NCBI GenBank assembly: GCA_044226045.1
Contig: JBGAHR010000013.1
Span: 28,448-92,447, forward strand
Length of the DNA: 64,000 nt
Origin: Endoryza sp044226045
GTDB lineage: Bacteria > Bacteroidota > Bacteroidia > Chitinophagales > Chitinophagaceae
Direction of reading: 5' to 3'
The notes beneath the pieces were generated by a model. That model was not told the origin of the DNA. It saw only the letters and a list, made by a program, of their open reading frames with translations, and made no database searches. This document shows positions 27,050-35,991 of the stretch, piece after piece (the stretch's first letter is position 1; each line of letters starts with the position of its first letter). The position numbers and the translations under genes were made by a program.

Positions 27050-27658
27050 TCAGTACACGATCATATACTTGTAAAAGGCAGGCATTTCCCGAAGCAAACC
27101 GATCAAATCCTTCCACTGGTATCGATCCGACGATGCCTGTTCAATATCGCCGGCAAACCCCATCTTACGGATAATATATTTACATCTTGTAATGTGATAA
27201 AACTGCGACACCACAACTACAGAATTATAATGTTGCGAACGATTCCATTCGATAAAATTAATGGCCGTATGATAGGAGTTAACACCCTTGTTATCTGAAA
27301 TGACCGCAGAATCCGGCACTCCCCTGTCAACAAGGTATTTTTTCATGGCTGTACCTTCGGGATAATGACTGTTCTTACTGTATCCTCCGCTGACAAAAAT
27401 TTTATCGACCTGGTGATTCCTGTATAACTCAAGCGCTTTATCCACTCGTCCTCTTGTCCAACTGGCAAGCGTGCCATCAGCATAAACATGATTACCCAAT
27501 ACCACGGCTACACCTCCTTTTTCAACATGATCTTTCATGCCGTCAATGGTTACCCATAAGCAATGAATAAATACCCATAAAAACAGCAACAACAGAAAAA
27601 GGCGTATCCGCCTGTAGAATAACTTTCTTTTAATGGGAGGTCCGTTCTTCATACCCAA
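27050..27658 (-). CDS. YdcF/SanA-family (DUF218) membrane-anchored protein
   Basis: A 202-residue protein with one N-terminal helix (about 19-38) and a DUF218 domain outside or at the membrane. Diagnostic: AVVLGNHVYADGTLASWTRGRVDKAL, IFVSGGYS, EGTAMKKYLVDRGVP, and VVVVSQFYHITRCKYIIRKMG. The family includes E. coli SanA and ElyC, linked with envelope integrity and vancomycin exclusion; its reaction is unknown. The second Met (residue 3) is an alternative start. Confidence 0.85.
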   Translation of the reverse strand: MGMKNGPPIKRKLFYRRIRLFLLLLFLWVFIHCLWVTIDGMKDHVEKGGVAVVLGNHVYADGTLASWTRGRVDKALELYRNHQVDKIFVSGGYSKNSHYPEGTAMKKYLVDRGVPDSAVISDNKGVNSYHTAINFIEWNRSQHYNSVVVVSQFYHITRCKYIIRKMGFAGDIEQASSDRYQWKDLIGLLREMPAFYKYMIVY

Positions 27659-27745
27659 CAGTCATTTATGCGATAAAATTAAATTCCCCACCTCATTTCA
27701 GGTAAGAGTTGGTAATTTAATAACTTCAATGACAGCAATTTTTTT

Positions 27746-30727
27746 ATGAAGAAGAATTTCACTCTCCTCCTTTTACTGGCAGCATTGGCCGCCAACACCC
27801 AAACCATTCAGGCAGATTATTACAATTCTCTAAGATGGAGATGTATTGGTCCGCACCGGGCGGGTCGTACAGTGGGCGCACAGGGCCTTATCAGCCGTCC
27901 CAATGTATTTTTTATTGGTGTGAACAATGGCGGAGTCTGGAAGACCGATGATTTCGGTCGAACATGGATGCCGATTTTCGATAGCGCACCAACCGGTTCT
28001 GTGGGGGATATCGCCATTGCAGAAAGCAACCCGGACATTATTTATGTAGGAAGTGGGGAAGGCTTGCAAAGACCCGACCTGTCGGTAGGTGACGGAATTT
28101 ACAAAACAACTGATGGAGGAAAAACCTGGATCAATACCGGATTGAAAGATGCCCAGCAAGTCGGAGGCATGGCACTTGATCCGAACAACCCCGATCGATT
28201 GTTTGTAGCTGCATTGGGACATCCATACGGGCCTAATCCGGAAAGAGGAATCTATCGCACGCTTGATGGAGGAAAAACCTGGAAACAGGTGTTGTACATA
28301 GATGAGAATACCGGCGCTATCCAGGTTACGCTCGATCCGGCCAATACAAATATTGTTTATGCCTCTCTCTGGGCCGGCAGACAGGGTCCCTGGGAAAATG
28401 GCGCCTGGAATGGCAAAGGAAGTGGTCTCTTTAAATCTACAGATGGCGGCAATACCTGGAATAAGCTCGGTAAAGGTTTGCCAACCATAGAACAGGGATT
28501 GGGCCGAATCGGCTTTTGTATTGCGCCGTCGCAACCGAACAGATTATACGCTACTGTGGATGCGCCGCAGTTGGGCGGCATCTACAGAAGTGATGATGCC
28601 GGAGAATCCTGGTATTTGCTTACCAAAGACAATCGGTATTATGGAAGAGCCAGCGATTTCGCTGAATTGAAAGTAGATCCCCGGAACGCGGATATAGTCT
28701 ACTCAGCGAATGTTGTTACATGGAAATCGACCGATGGCGGAAAAAACTGGGAAGCATTCAGGGGAGCGCCCGGCGGAGATGATTATCACCGCATCTGGAT
28801 CAACCCGAACAATCCGGATATCATTTTACTGGCGAGCGACCAGGGCGCCATCATCACCGTCAATGGGGGACGCACTTTCTCCTCCTGGTACAATCAACCC
28901 ACAGCGCAATTCTATCACGTCAGTACAGACAATGCCTTCCCTTATAATGTCTACGGTGGTCAGCAGGAAAGCGGCAGTGTTTGTATTTCCTCCAGAGGAA
29001 ACGATGGCCAGGTGAGTTATCGCGAATGGCATCCGGTAGGTGTGGAAGAATACGGCTATGTAGCAGCCGATCCGCTTGACCCGAATATCATCTATGGAGG
29101 AAAAATTACCCGATTCGATAAAAGAACCGGCCAGGTACAGAATATTTCACCTGAACCGGTGAGAGGAGGTCAGTATCGTTTCCTCAGAACTGCTCCTGTC
29201 TTATTCTCCCCGGTCGATAATAAAACCTTGTTCTATGCCGGTAATGTTCTTTTCAAAACCCTCGATGGCGGAAACAGTTGGAAAGTGATCAGCCCTGACC
29301 TGTCGCGTGATAAATGGGAAGTACCGGCTTCTGTGGGTGTCTTTACACAAGCCGATCAACTCACCATGCCTCGCAGAGGAGTCATCTACACCATTGCTCC
29401 TTCCTTCAAGGATATCAATACCATCTGGGTGGGTACAGACGACGGCCTGATACAGGTTACCCGTAATGGCGGGCAAGACTGGACCAATATTACTCCGGCC
29501 GCCATCAGTTCCTGGAGCAAAGTATCGTTGATGGAAGCAAGCCATTTCGACAATAACACAGTATATGCCGCCGTCAATCGCATCCGTTGCGATGATATGA
29601 AGCCTCATGTTTTTCGTACGCACGACGGAGGCAAAACCTGGAAGGAAATTGTGAACGGGTTACCCGATGATCCGGTGAATGCCGTACGCGAGGACCCTTA
29701 TGTGAAGGGATTACTCTATGCAGGTACCGAAAGAGCGGTCTATTTTTCGGTTGATGATGGCGAACACTGGAATCCGCTTCGGTTAAACATGCCCGCTACA
29801 TCCATCCGCGACCTGGTGGTGAAGGATGATGATCTGGTAGTGGGCACCCATGGAAGAAGCTTCTGGATTCTTGACGACATCACTCCTATTCGACAACTGG
29901 CAAAATCCGGGAGTCTCAACAAGCCCACTCTTTTTTCTCCCCAACTGGCTACGCGGGTAAGATGGAGCATGTACACCGACACACCGGTTCCGCAGGAAGA
30001 ACCAGCAGGCGACAACCCGCCGGATGGCGCCATCATCAATTATTATCTCCCGGAAAATGCCCGTTCGATAGAACTCGTCATCAGAGATCAACAAGGAAAC
30101 CTGGTAAGGAAATACAGCAGCCAGGATACTACCTACAAACTGCCTCCGGTTAATATTCCCACATACTGGATAAGATCTCAGCAGGTATTGTCTGCCGACG
30201 CGGGTTCGCATCGTTTCACCTGGGATCTTAAATACACCCCTTTAAACCTGCCTCCGCAGTTTCCCATCTCTGCTGTTTATCAGAATACAGCGCCCTCGCC
30301 TACTTCACCCTGGGTATTGCCCGGACGATATACCGTTCAACTCATCGTGGATGGTCAGATCTATTCCGCACCCCTGGTTGTAAGAATGGATCCACGGGTG
30401 AAGACCGGAATGCCGGCACTGCAGGCACAACATGATCAATCCCTGAAAGCATACCGTGGAAGGATGGAATGTATGAAGCTCGCTTCGGAACTGGCCGATG
30501 CTCGTCAAAAAAGTAAACCCTCTGCCGCCGCTGAAAAAGAGCTTGCCGCCCTGGAAAATGGGCCAGCCAGCCTGAACAGGCTCGCTTCCGCTTTCGCCGG
30601 CCTGCATAATATCCTCCAGGAAGCCGATTGTATGCCAACGGCACAGGTATCCGGCGCGTTAACAAAGGCAATCCGTAATTTAGAGGATTGGAAAAGCAAA
30701 TGGGCCTCGATAAAAAAAATCTGGTAA
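27746..30727 (+). CDS. Secreted VPS10/sortilin-like BNR-repeat beta-propeller protein
   Basis: A 993-residue exported protein; signal peptide about 1-23. At least ten Asp-box (BNR) repeats of the S/T-x-D-x-G-x-T-W form are visible, for example KTDDFGRTW, KTTDGGKTW, RTLDGGKTW, KSTDGGNTW, RSDDAGESW, KTLDGGNSW, VTRNGGQDW and RTHDGGKTW, giving one or two large beta-propellers over residues 30-690. A beta-rich region (ARSIELVIRDQQGNLVRK) and a helical tail follow. Bacteroidota homologues are annotated as glycosyl hydrolase or VPS10-domain proteins, but no catalytic site is evident. It probably acts in the periplasm or outside the cell. Confidence 0.85.
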   Translation: MKKNFTLLLLLAALAANTQTIQADYYNSLRWRCIGPHRAGRTVGAQGLISRPNVFFIGVNNGGVWKTDDFGRTWMPIFDSAPTGSVGDIAIAESNPDIIYVGSGEGLQRPDLSVGDGIYKTTDGGKTWINTGLKDAQQVGGMALDPNNPDRLFVAALGHPYGPNPERGIYRTLDGGKTWKQVLYIDENTGAIQVTLDPANTNIVYASLWAGRQGPWENGAWNGKGSGLFKSTDGGNTWNKLGKGLPTIEQGLGRIGFCIAPSQPNRLYATVDAPQLGGIYRSDDAGESWYLLTKDNRYYGRASDFAELKVDPRNADIVYSANVVTWKSTDGGKNWEAFRGAPGGDDYHRIWINPNNPDIILLASDQGAIITVNGGRTFSSWYNQPTAQFYHVSTDNAFPYNVYGGQQESGSVCISSRGNDGQVSYREWHPVGVEEYGYVAADPLDPNIIYGGKITRFDKRTGQVQNISPEPVRGGQYRFLRTAPVLFSPVDNKTLFYAGNVLFKTLDGGNSWKVISPDLSRDKWEVPASVGVFTQADQLTMPRRGVIYTIAPSFKDINTIWVGTDDGLIQVTRNGGQDWTNITPAAISSWSKVSLMEASHFDNNTVYAAVNRIRCDDMKPHVFRTHDGGKTWKEIVNGLPDDPVNAVREDPYVKGLLYAGTERAVYFSVDDGEHWNPLRLNMPATSIRDLVVKDDDLVVGTHGRSFWILDDITPIRQLAKSGSLNKPTLFSPQLATRVRWSMYTDTPVPQEEPAGDNPPDGAIINYYLPENARSIELVIRDQQGNLVRKYSSQDTTYKLPPVNIPTYWIRSQQVLSADAGSHRFTWDLKYTPLNLPPQFPISAVYQNTAPSPTSPWVLPGRYTVQLIVDGQIYSAPLVVRMDPRVKTGMPALQAQHDQSLKAYRGRMECMKLASELADARQKSKPSAAAEKELAALENGPASLNRLASAFAGLHNILQEADCMPTAQVSGALTKAIRNLEDWKSKWASIKKIW

Positions 30728-30838
30728 GTGAACAGTTGCGGGATGATTGATTTACAATATTCTGTGAGAAAATCCCCATGCCTGTAAAACTTTCCAAACT
30801 TTTTTAGCCTTACAGCTTCATTGTTAGCTGTTTATCCG

Positions 30839-30846
30839 TACCTTTG
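30839..30846 (+). promoter_or_regulatory. Bacteroidetes -7 box TACCTTTG for the DUF177-rpmF-plsX operon
   Basis: Exact match 24 bases before the ATG at 30871. TTGT at 30821-30824 is a weak -33 candidate. Confidence 0.55.
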
Positions 30847-30870
30847 CAAGCCCTTAAAAAAAGTGTGGTC

Positions 30871-31416
30871 ATGAACTACCGAAGAAGATTTGACATAGCT
30901 TTTGTGGGACTGAAACCCGGTGTTCATGAGTTTGAATATGATATAGACGATAAGTTCTTTCAGGAGTACCAGGAACAGGATTTCCGGAATTGCAAAGCCC
31001 AGGTAAAACTGAACCTCGATAAGCACAATGGGTTCATGATGCTGAAGTTTGAAGTGGGTGGAAAACTGGAAGTACAATGTGATCGCTGCGGAAACCAGTT
31101 GCCGTTTGATCTTTGGGATGAGTTCAATGTGCTGGTGAAAATGGTGGAGAACCCCGAAGAGATGAATGACCAGGAAGAAGATCCGGATGTGTATTATATC
31201 TCACGTGGCGAAAGCCATATCAATGTGGGAGAATGGATTTACGAGTTCATCAACCTGAGTATTCCGATGCAACGGATGTGTAGTGAAGAGCAGATCGGCG
31301 GTCCCAATTGCAATAAAGAGGTACTGGCGATGTTGAAGAAAATGGATATCCAGAACAGTCAACCGGCCAATCCTCTCTGGAAAGGGCTGGAAAAGTTCAA
31401 GGATCTCGACAATTGA
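30871..31416 (+). CDS. DUF177 (YceD-like) protein
   Basis: A 181-residue protein, start chosen at the ATG 30871 (MNYRRRFDIAFVGLKPG). It carries the DUF177 pattern: LKFEVGGKLEVQCDRCGNQLPFDLWDEF with the conserved C-x-x-C, INVGEWIYEFINLSIPMQ, and a late CSEEQIGGPNC pair. The E. coli homologue YceD affects 23S rRNA accumulation. It forms the conserved yceD-rpmF-plsX cluster with the next two genes, linking ribosome and fatty-acid/phospholipid synthesis. Confidence 0.9.
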   Translation: MNYRRRFDIAFVGLKPGVHEFEYDIDDKFFQEYQEQDFRNCKAQVKLNLDKHNGFMMLKFEVGGKLEVQCDRCGNQLPFDLWDEFNVLVKMVENPEEMNDQEEDPDVYYISRGESHINVGEWIYEFINLSIPMQRMCSEEQIGGPNCNKEVLAMLKKMDIQNSQPANPLWKGLEKFKDLDN

Positions 31417-31447
31417 GTATTTTTTTTGAAGTTATAAATCGTAAGTT

Positions 31448-31639
31448 ATGCCTAATCCAAAGAGACGACATTCACAACAAAGAGGTGCTAAAAGAAGAAC
31501 GCACTACAAAGCTGAGCAGGTTACCCTGAGCAAAGACAGCACTACTGGTGAAATGCATGTTCGTCACCGCGCTCACGTTAGCGAGGGCAAATTGTATTAC
31601 AAAGGAAAACTGGTGGCTGAAAAATCACCTGTAAAGTAA
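31448..31639 (+). CDS. rpmF: 50S ribosomal protein L32 (cysteine-free form)
   Basis: A 63-residue ribosomal protein: MPNPKRRHSQQRGAKRRTH, then EMHVRHRAHVSEGKLYYKGK. The zinc-ribbon cysteines of many L32 proteins are absent, so this is the C-minus type that does not bind zinc. It lies 31 bases after the DUF177 gene and 34 before plsX. Confidence 0.96.
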   Translation: MPNPKRRHSQQRGAKRRTHYKAEQVTLSKDSTTGEMHVRHRAHVSEGKLYYKGKLVAEKSPVK

Positions 31640-31673
31640 TTTCCTTTTTAGTATAAAGCATTTGCTGCCGGAG

Positions 31674-32618
31674 ATGACCATTTGTTTAGATATGATGGGT
31701 GGAGACTTCGCGCCGCTGGAAGCGGTGAAAGGTATCCAGTTGTACTTATCTCAAACAAAGTCTCCGGCAATTTTATTGCTCACAGGCGATGAAGAGCAAC
31801 TGCGCCCGCTGCTTGCCGAGCATGGTGTAAATACCCAGGCGATCAAAATCATTCATGCACCCCAGGTTATTGGTATGCATGAGCACCCCACCAAGGCACT
31901 GAAAGAAAAACAACAGTCATCCATTGCTGTCGGATTTCATTTGCTGGCATCGGGTAAAGCCGATGCTTTTATCAGTGCGGGAAACACCGGGGCAATGCTG
32001 GTGGGAGCCCTTTTCAGCATTAAAGCCATTGAAGGCGTGTTGCGCCCCACGATCTCCACGGTTATTCCCAAAGATGATGGTTCCACCGGCCTTTTACTCG
32101 ATGTCGGTCTTAATGCCGATTGCAAACCGGAAAACCTGAATCAGTTCGCTCTGCTGGGATCCCTCTATGCCAAACACATCCTCGATATTCCCGAACCACG
32201 CGTGGCTCTTTTGAATATTGGCGAAGAAGAAGGTAAAGGCAACCTGCTGGCCCAGGCAGCTTATCCGCTCCTGAAAGAAAATGCGGGCATTCATTTTACG
32301 GGCAACGTGGAAGGCAGGGATATCCTCACCGGCAAAGCCGATGTAATGGTTTGTGATGGTTTTACCGGAAACATCGTGTTGAAGATGGCTGAATCCATTC
32401 ACGCGATTACTCAACAAAAGAAGATCAACCACGAATACTTCGACCGCTTCGATTACGAAAATTATGGCGGCACACCGGTACTGGGTGTCACCAAACCAGT
32501 CATTATCGGCCATGGCATCTCTCACGCCAAAGCTTTCTCCAACATGATCCACCTGGCTCAGAAAATGATTGAAACCGGTTTGATGGAGAAAATGCAATCC
32601 AGCTTTGAAAGCAAATAA
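31674..32618 (+). CDS. plsX: Phosphate acyltransferase PlsX
   Basis: A 314-residue enzyme that makes acyl-phosphate from acyl-ACP for phospholipid synthesis. Start at ATG 31674 (MTICLDMMGGDFAPLEAVKG), after a CCGGAG site; a TTG at 31662 is in frame. Landmarks: AFISAGNTGAMLVGAL, LLDVGLNADCKPENL, LLNIGEEEGKGN, VEGRDILTGKADVMVCDGFTGN and ISHAKAFSNMI. fabH, often next in this cluster, is not here. Confidence 0.96.
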   Translation: MTICLDMMGGDFAPLEAVKGIQLYLSQTKSPAILLLTGDEEQLRPLLAEHGVNTQAIKIIHAPQVIGMHEHPTKALKEKQQSSIAVGFHLLASGKADAFISAGNTGAMLVGALFSIKAIEGVLRPTISTVIPKDDGSTGLLLDVGLNADCKPENLNQFALLGSLYAKHILDIPEPRVALLNIGEEEGKGNLLAQAAYPLLKENAGIHFTGNVEGRDILTGKADVMVCDGFTGNIVLKMAESIHAITQQKKINHEYFDRFDYENYGGTPVLGVTKPVIIGHGISHAKAFSNMIHLAQKMIETGLMEKMQSSFESK

Positions 32619-32652
32619 CTAATTTCCCGTTTCAACATATGTACTCCTGTTG

Positions 32653-33564
32653 ATGAAATACCTGGTAAAGGCAGTCATTTCCTATTGGCATGATCAGAAT
32701 AAAAAGGTACTCGTCATCACCACGCTGATGATCGCCGGATTGATCGCGCTGAATTATTCGCTGGGAATCGAAAAAACGCTCTCGCGAACAGAAAGTTTTC
32801 CTTTAAGAATTGCGGGCTTCTGGTGCCTTTACCTGTTTGCATTCAGTTTTGTATACGCACTGTCTTTTTTATTGGCGGGCCACCGGCTCACCAATCATAC
32901 GTCTTTCTTCTTCCTGCTGCTGATCACTCCGCTGCTCTTCGCGCTAAAAATCGGCTGGCAGGACGTTTCCATTCCCTTTATTAAATGGTCGGATGATTAT
33001 TGGAAAAGATACCAGCAAATCGTCGTCGAATGGCCGGTGAAATGTCTGCTCATGACGATTGTCATCGTACTGATCTGGAAAATGTTTCGATGGGAAAAAC
33101 CGATTGCAGGCACCAGAGCAACCACCTCCTTAAAGCCATATTTGTTACTACTCCTCATGATGGTACCCTTAATTGCCTTTGCGGCTACACAGGCCGATTT
33201 TGGGGCCGCATACCCGAAACTGAAAAGGATCGCATTCATCTATCCGCATGTTGAATCCGCCTGGCCCTGGAAATGGTTGTTTGAAGCTGCCTATGGTTCC
33301 GACTTCATCACCATCGAATTATTCTTCAGAGGATTTGTAGTGCTGGCATTTGCCCGTTGGGTTGGAAAAGACGCCATATTGCCAATGGCTGCCTTCTATT
33401 GTACGATCCACTTCGGAAAACCCCTGTTTGAATGCATCTCTTCCTACTTTGGCGGAATGATCCTGGGAATAGTAGTCTACCAAACCCGGAGTATCTGGGG
33501 AGGATTGATCGTTCACCTCGGAATAGCGTGGATGATGGAAGCAGCAGGACAGCTATTAAATTAG
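32653..33564 (+). CDS. CPBP-like membrane protein with incomplete catalytic motif
   Basis: A 303-residue polytopic membrane protein (about eight helices); start at the ATG 32653 just after a TTG. The C-terminal part is CPBP-like: FITIELFFRGFVVL, then a His in YCTIHFGKP (253) and GGLIVHLGIAW (288). The first Glu of EExxxR is Ile221; only E222-xxx-R226 is left. In characterised Rce1 the first Glu is catalytic, so this copy may be inactive or use another acid. It follows plsX by 34 bases and ends at a repeat array. Confidence 0.75.
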   Translation: MKYLVKAVISYWHDQNKKVLVITTLMIAGLIALNYSLGIEKTLSRTESFPLRIAGFWCLYLFAFSFVYALSFLLAGHRLTNHTSFFFLLLITPLLFALKIGWQDVSIPFIKWSDDYWKRYQQIVVEWPVKCLLMTIVIVLIWKMFRWEKPIAGTRATTSLKPYLLLLLMMVPLIAFAATQADFGAAYPKLKRIAFIYPHVESAWPWKWLFEAAYGSDFITIELFFRGFVVLAFARWVGKDAILPMAAFYCTIHFGKPLFECISSYFGGMILGIVVYQTRSIWGGLIVHLGIAWMMEAAGQLLN

Positions 33565-33893
33565 TGAATTTGACAATTGGTCAGTGGCGGTTGGCGGCTC
33601 TGCTGGTTTCGCGTTTCAGGTTTATCGTTTCACGTTGGTTTGCAGTTTGCGGCTCTGCTGGTTTCGCGTTTCAGGTTTATCGTTTCACGTTAGTTTACGG
33701 TTTGCGGCTCTGCTGGTTTCGCGTTTCAGGTTTATCGTTTCACGTTGGTTTGCGGTTTGCGGTTCTGCTGGTTTCGCGTTTCAGGTTTATCGTTTCACGT
33801 TAGTTTACGGTTTGCGGGGCATTGGCAAATTGACTAATTGACCAACTGGCAAATTTCATCCGTCATTCGTAATCCGTCATTCGTAATTAAAAA
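33565..33893. repeat. Mosaic intergenic repeat between the CPBP-like gene and rnpB
   Basis: Order: a short TTGACAATTGGTCA piece, a four-copy 55-bp tandem array (listed separately), a TTGGCAAATTGACTAATTG piece (about 33822-33840), then CCGTCATTCGTAAT copies up to the rnpB end. The same modules recur at 52.5, 59.6 and 63.7 kb. Open frames across it only translate the repeats. Confidence 0.8.
33594..33813. repeat. Tandem array, four units of 55 bp
   Basis: Units begin at 33594, 33649, 33704 and 33759 with GCGGCTCTGCTGGTTTCGCG (GCGGTTCT in the last) and each holds GTTTATCGTTTCACGTT followed by GTTTGCGG or GTTTACGG. The period is exactly 55 bp, with a few base changes between units, chiefly in the TTGGTTTGC / TTAGTTTAC part. 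No unique spacers, so it is not a CRISPR. Confidence 0.9.
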
Positions 33894-34276
33894 TTCTACC
33901 AACCTGTAAGCCGGATTCTGTTTCCCGACAAGTCGGGATGGCTATCATTTATCTGTCCGGCGATTTGCACCGCCGGATCAATCTGCCCACCCTCCATCTC
34001 AATCGCTCACGCGACTTTTGAACGGGCCGCTCTCGAAGATGGTATACGTGGCATTTCAGCATGTAAGGTTTACCCGCCCGAAAAGTTACCCTTTCGGGCC
34101 GTGGGCTCTTACCCCACGTTTTCACCTTTACCCCGGCTTGCACCGGGACAGTTATTTTCTGTGGCACTATCTGTTCCCGCCGAAACGGGACCCGGCTATT
34201 CACCGGTACATTGCCCTGTGCTGTCCAGACTTTCCTCCAGCATGTTTCCATGCCGGCGATAACCCGGTTGGTAGAA
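33894..34276 (-). ncRNA. rnpB: RNase P RNA (class A)
   Basis: The catalytic RNA that matures tRNA 5' ends. On the minus strand the 5' conserved block GAGGAAAGTCTGGACAGCAC and the 3' block ACAGAATCCGGCTTACAGG are both present. The ends are set by a perfect 11-bp P1 helix: TTCTACCAACC at the 5' end pairs with GGTTGGTAGAA at the 3' end. GUGCAAGCCGGGG and the GGUAAGAGCCCAC region are other typical pieces. A T-run follows the 3' end. It lies 18 bases downstream of the LysE gene. Length about 383 nt, normal. Confidence 0.95.
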
Positions 34277-34294
34277 CGGTAAAATTACAAAAAA

Positions 34295-34936
34295 TCAGGC
34301 GGGGCGGACGAAAAGAAGCCTGATGGCAAAAGCAGCCAACAACAGGCTCATGATATACCTGATCCCCGTTTGATAAGATGGGTTCTGAATAAACCCGGAA
34401 GAGGCCCTGGCAACCAGCAATACAACTGCGGCATTGGTGAAGGTACTTCCGGCCATCTGCACCAGCCCCAATTGAAGATACTGCCACCACAACTGCCCTC
34501 TCTCGGGCTTTACAAACTGTGGCAGCAGCGAAAAGTATAGGATCATTGTTTGGGGGTTAAGCAGATTACCAATCAATCCCCGTTGGTAATAATAAAATGC
34601 CGGATGAACATGATCCGGCTGCTGCCCTGCGACGAGGAAATCCCGATTGCGAAAAAGTTTATAGGCCAGGAAAAACAAATAGGCGATTCCCGCATACCGG
34701 AGCACCTGGTAGGCAAGGGGCATGGCAATGATCAATGCAGTCAGTCCCAAAATGGTGGCTGATATATGAACAACAAAAGCAGAGGTGATACCGGCTACGG
34801 TGGCGAATCCCGCTTTTGGGCCATACCCAAGGGTATGACTCACATACAACATCATATTGGGACCTGGCGTCAACGCGAGTCCCACCACCAGCGCAATAAA
34901 AGGAAGCCAGTCCTGTATCAGCATGTAAATCGCCAT
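34295..34936 (-). CDS. LysE/RhtB-family amino-acid exporter
   Basis: A 213-residue inner-membrane protein with six helices. Typical: ALTPGPNMMLYVSHTLGYGPKAG (the family's N-terminal TPGPN motif), LRYAGIAYLFFLAYKLFR, and GLIGNLLNPQTMILYFSLLPQF (NPK/NPQ motif). Members export lysine, homoserine, threonine or related metabolites; the substrate is not predictable. It starts 10 bases after the Smr gene, likely in one transcript. Confidence 0.9.
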   Translation of the reverse strand: MAIYMLIQDWLPFIALVVGLALTPGPNMMLYVSHTLGYGPKAGFATVAGITSAFVVHISATILGLTALIIAMPLAYQVLRYAGIAYLFFLAYKLFRNRDFLVAGQQPDHVHPAFYYYQRGLIGNLLNPQTMILYFSLLPQFVKPERGQLWWQYLQLGLVQMAGSTFTNAAVVLLVARASSGFIQNPSYQTGIRYIMSLLLAAFAIRLLFVRPA

Positions 34937-34946
34937 TCAGTAGTGC

Positions 34947-35963
34947 TTACTTGAAATATATCTCGGTTGCTCCGTATCCGTAGGCAGGATGATACTGGTT
35001 CACAAAAGTCTTCACTTCCTTTTTCAGCTTCAATATTTCATGTATCTCCTCTTTCAACTTGCCGGTTCCTACCCCATGGATCACGATCATGGATTTGAGG
35101 TGATGGGCAATCGCCAACTCGAGATATTTCTCAAAGGTCTTCAATTGAAGCGACAGCTTTTCGAAATTAGACATGGACTCATGATCCGGAGTCAGCGCTT
35201 CAATATGCAGATCTATTTCGTGTTTGGCAGGTTCCAGATGCTGCCTCGCATGAGAGGCATCATACACTTTATATCCGGCGCCGCTAAGTTTGGAAAGGTC
35301 GAATTCCTCTTTGTGTTCTTTGTCAGGATACTTTTCCATCAGCTTGTACGAAAAAGTGGCTTCCCCTTTTTCTCTTAACTGGTTAATCCTGGAAAACACC
35401 TGTTTGGCTTTCAACCGAAGGGAAGATTCAAAATAATCCGCCTTGTGTTTGTCCGGCTTTAGCAGGGAGAATTCAAATGCGAACAGCGGACTGTCATTAA
35501 GATTCTCGAAGGGAATATCGTGCAGGTAAAAATCTTCAAAGGGCTGGACCTGGTTGGTCAATGAAAATCCTTCGCGGTTTACATAGCTGAGATCATATTG
35601 AAAGTGATAACCACTTTCGGTTCGGTTGATCAAATGCAATTTCAGTTCTTCCACCACCTCATCCCCAAATTCATCGGTATCCATAACGGGAATAATCGTT
35701 AACCAAACACCGTCGACTACTTTCTCCCGGATAATTTTCTTTTCCCGATAGACGTCTTCCACATATTTCTTTTCCTTCTTCACAGGCGTCTTTTTGGCTT
35801 CCATAAACCGCTTGAAATACGGATATTCCAATTGATCGGAGTATGCGGGAAACCGGACACCTTTCACATCTACCATTAACATCTTGTCGTTGATGATCTC
35901 AACAACCTCGGCTTCTTCATTGGTCAGCTTGACCACCACTTTGTCACCAATTTCAAATTTCAT
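34947..35963 (-). CDS. DUF2027/Smr-domain protein
   Basis: A 338-residue protein. N-terminal small beta domain (KFEIGDKVVVKLTNEEAEVVEI), a DUF2027 middle (ERKSGYHFQY-like strands, here NRTESGYHFQYDLSYVN), and a C-terminal Smr domain: EIDLHIEALTPDHE, then MIVIHGVGTGKLKEEIHEIL and YGATEIYFK. Smr domains act as nucleases or nucleic-acid-binding modules in MutS2 and in ribosome rescue; the role of this architecture is unknown. It has its own promoter box. Confidence 0.9.
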   Translation of the reverse strand: MKFEIGDKVVVKLTNEEAEVVEIINDKMLMVDVKGVRFPAYSDQLEYPYFKRFMEAKKTPVKKEKKYVEDVYREKKIIREKVVDGVWLTIIPVMDTDEFGDEVVEELKLHLINRTESGYHFQYDLSYVNREGFSLTNQVQPFEDFYLHDIPFENLNDSPLFAFEFSLLKPDKHKADYFESSLRLKAKQVFSRINQLREKGEATFSYKLMEKYPDKEHKEEFDLSKLSGAGYKVYDASHARQHLEPAKHEIDLHIEALTPDHESMSNFEKLSLQLKTFEKYLELAIAHHLKSMIVIHGVGTGKLKEEIHEILKLKKEVKTFVNQYHPAYGYGATEIYFK

Positions 35964-35967
35964 TGTG

Positions 35968-35975
35968 CAAAGATA
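35968..35975 (-). promoter_or_regulatory. Bacteroidetes -7 box TATCTTTG for the Smr gene
   Basis: Exact match on the minus strand, four bases before the start codon; implies a leaderless or nearly leaderless mRNA. Confidence 0.5.
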
Positions 35976-35991
35976 CGAGACGAATCACTGA

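Noticed and set aside
33594..33813. CRISPR array
   Set aside because: Repeats are contiguous 55-bp units without unique spacers and no cas genes are nearby.
33432..33841. Repeat-peptide frames after the CPBP-like gene
   Set aside because: They only translate the 55-bp tandem repeats in two frames and lack start signals.
33949..34323. Open frames within the RNase P RNA gene
   Set aside because: The region is fully explained by rnpB with both conserved blocks and the P1 helix.
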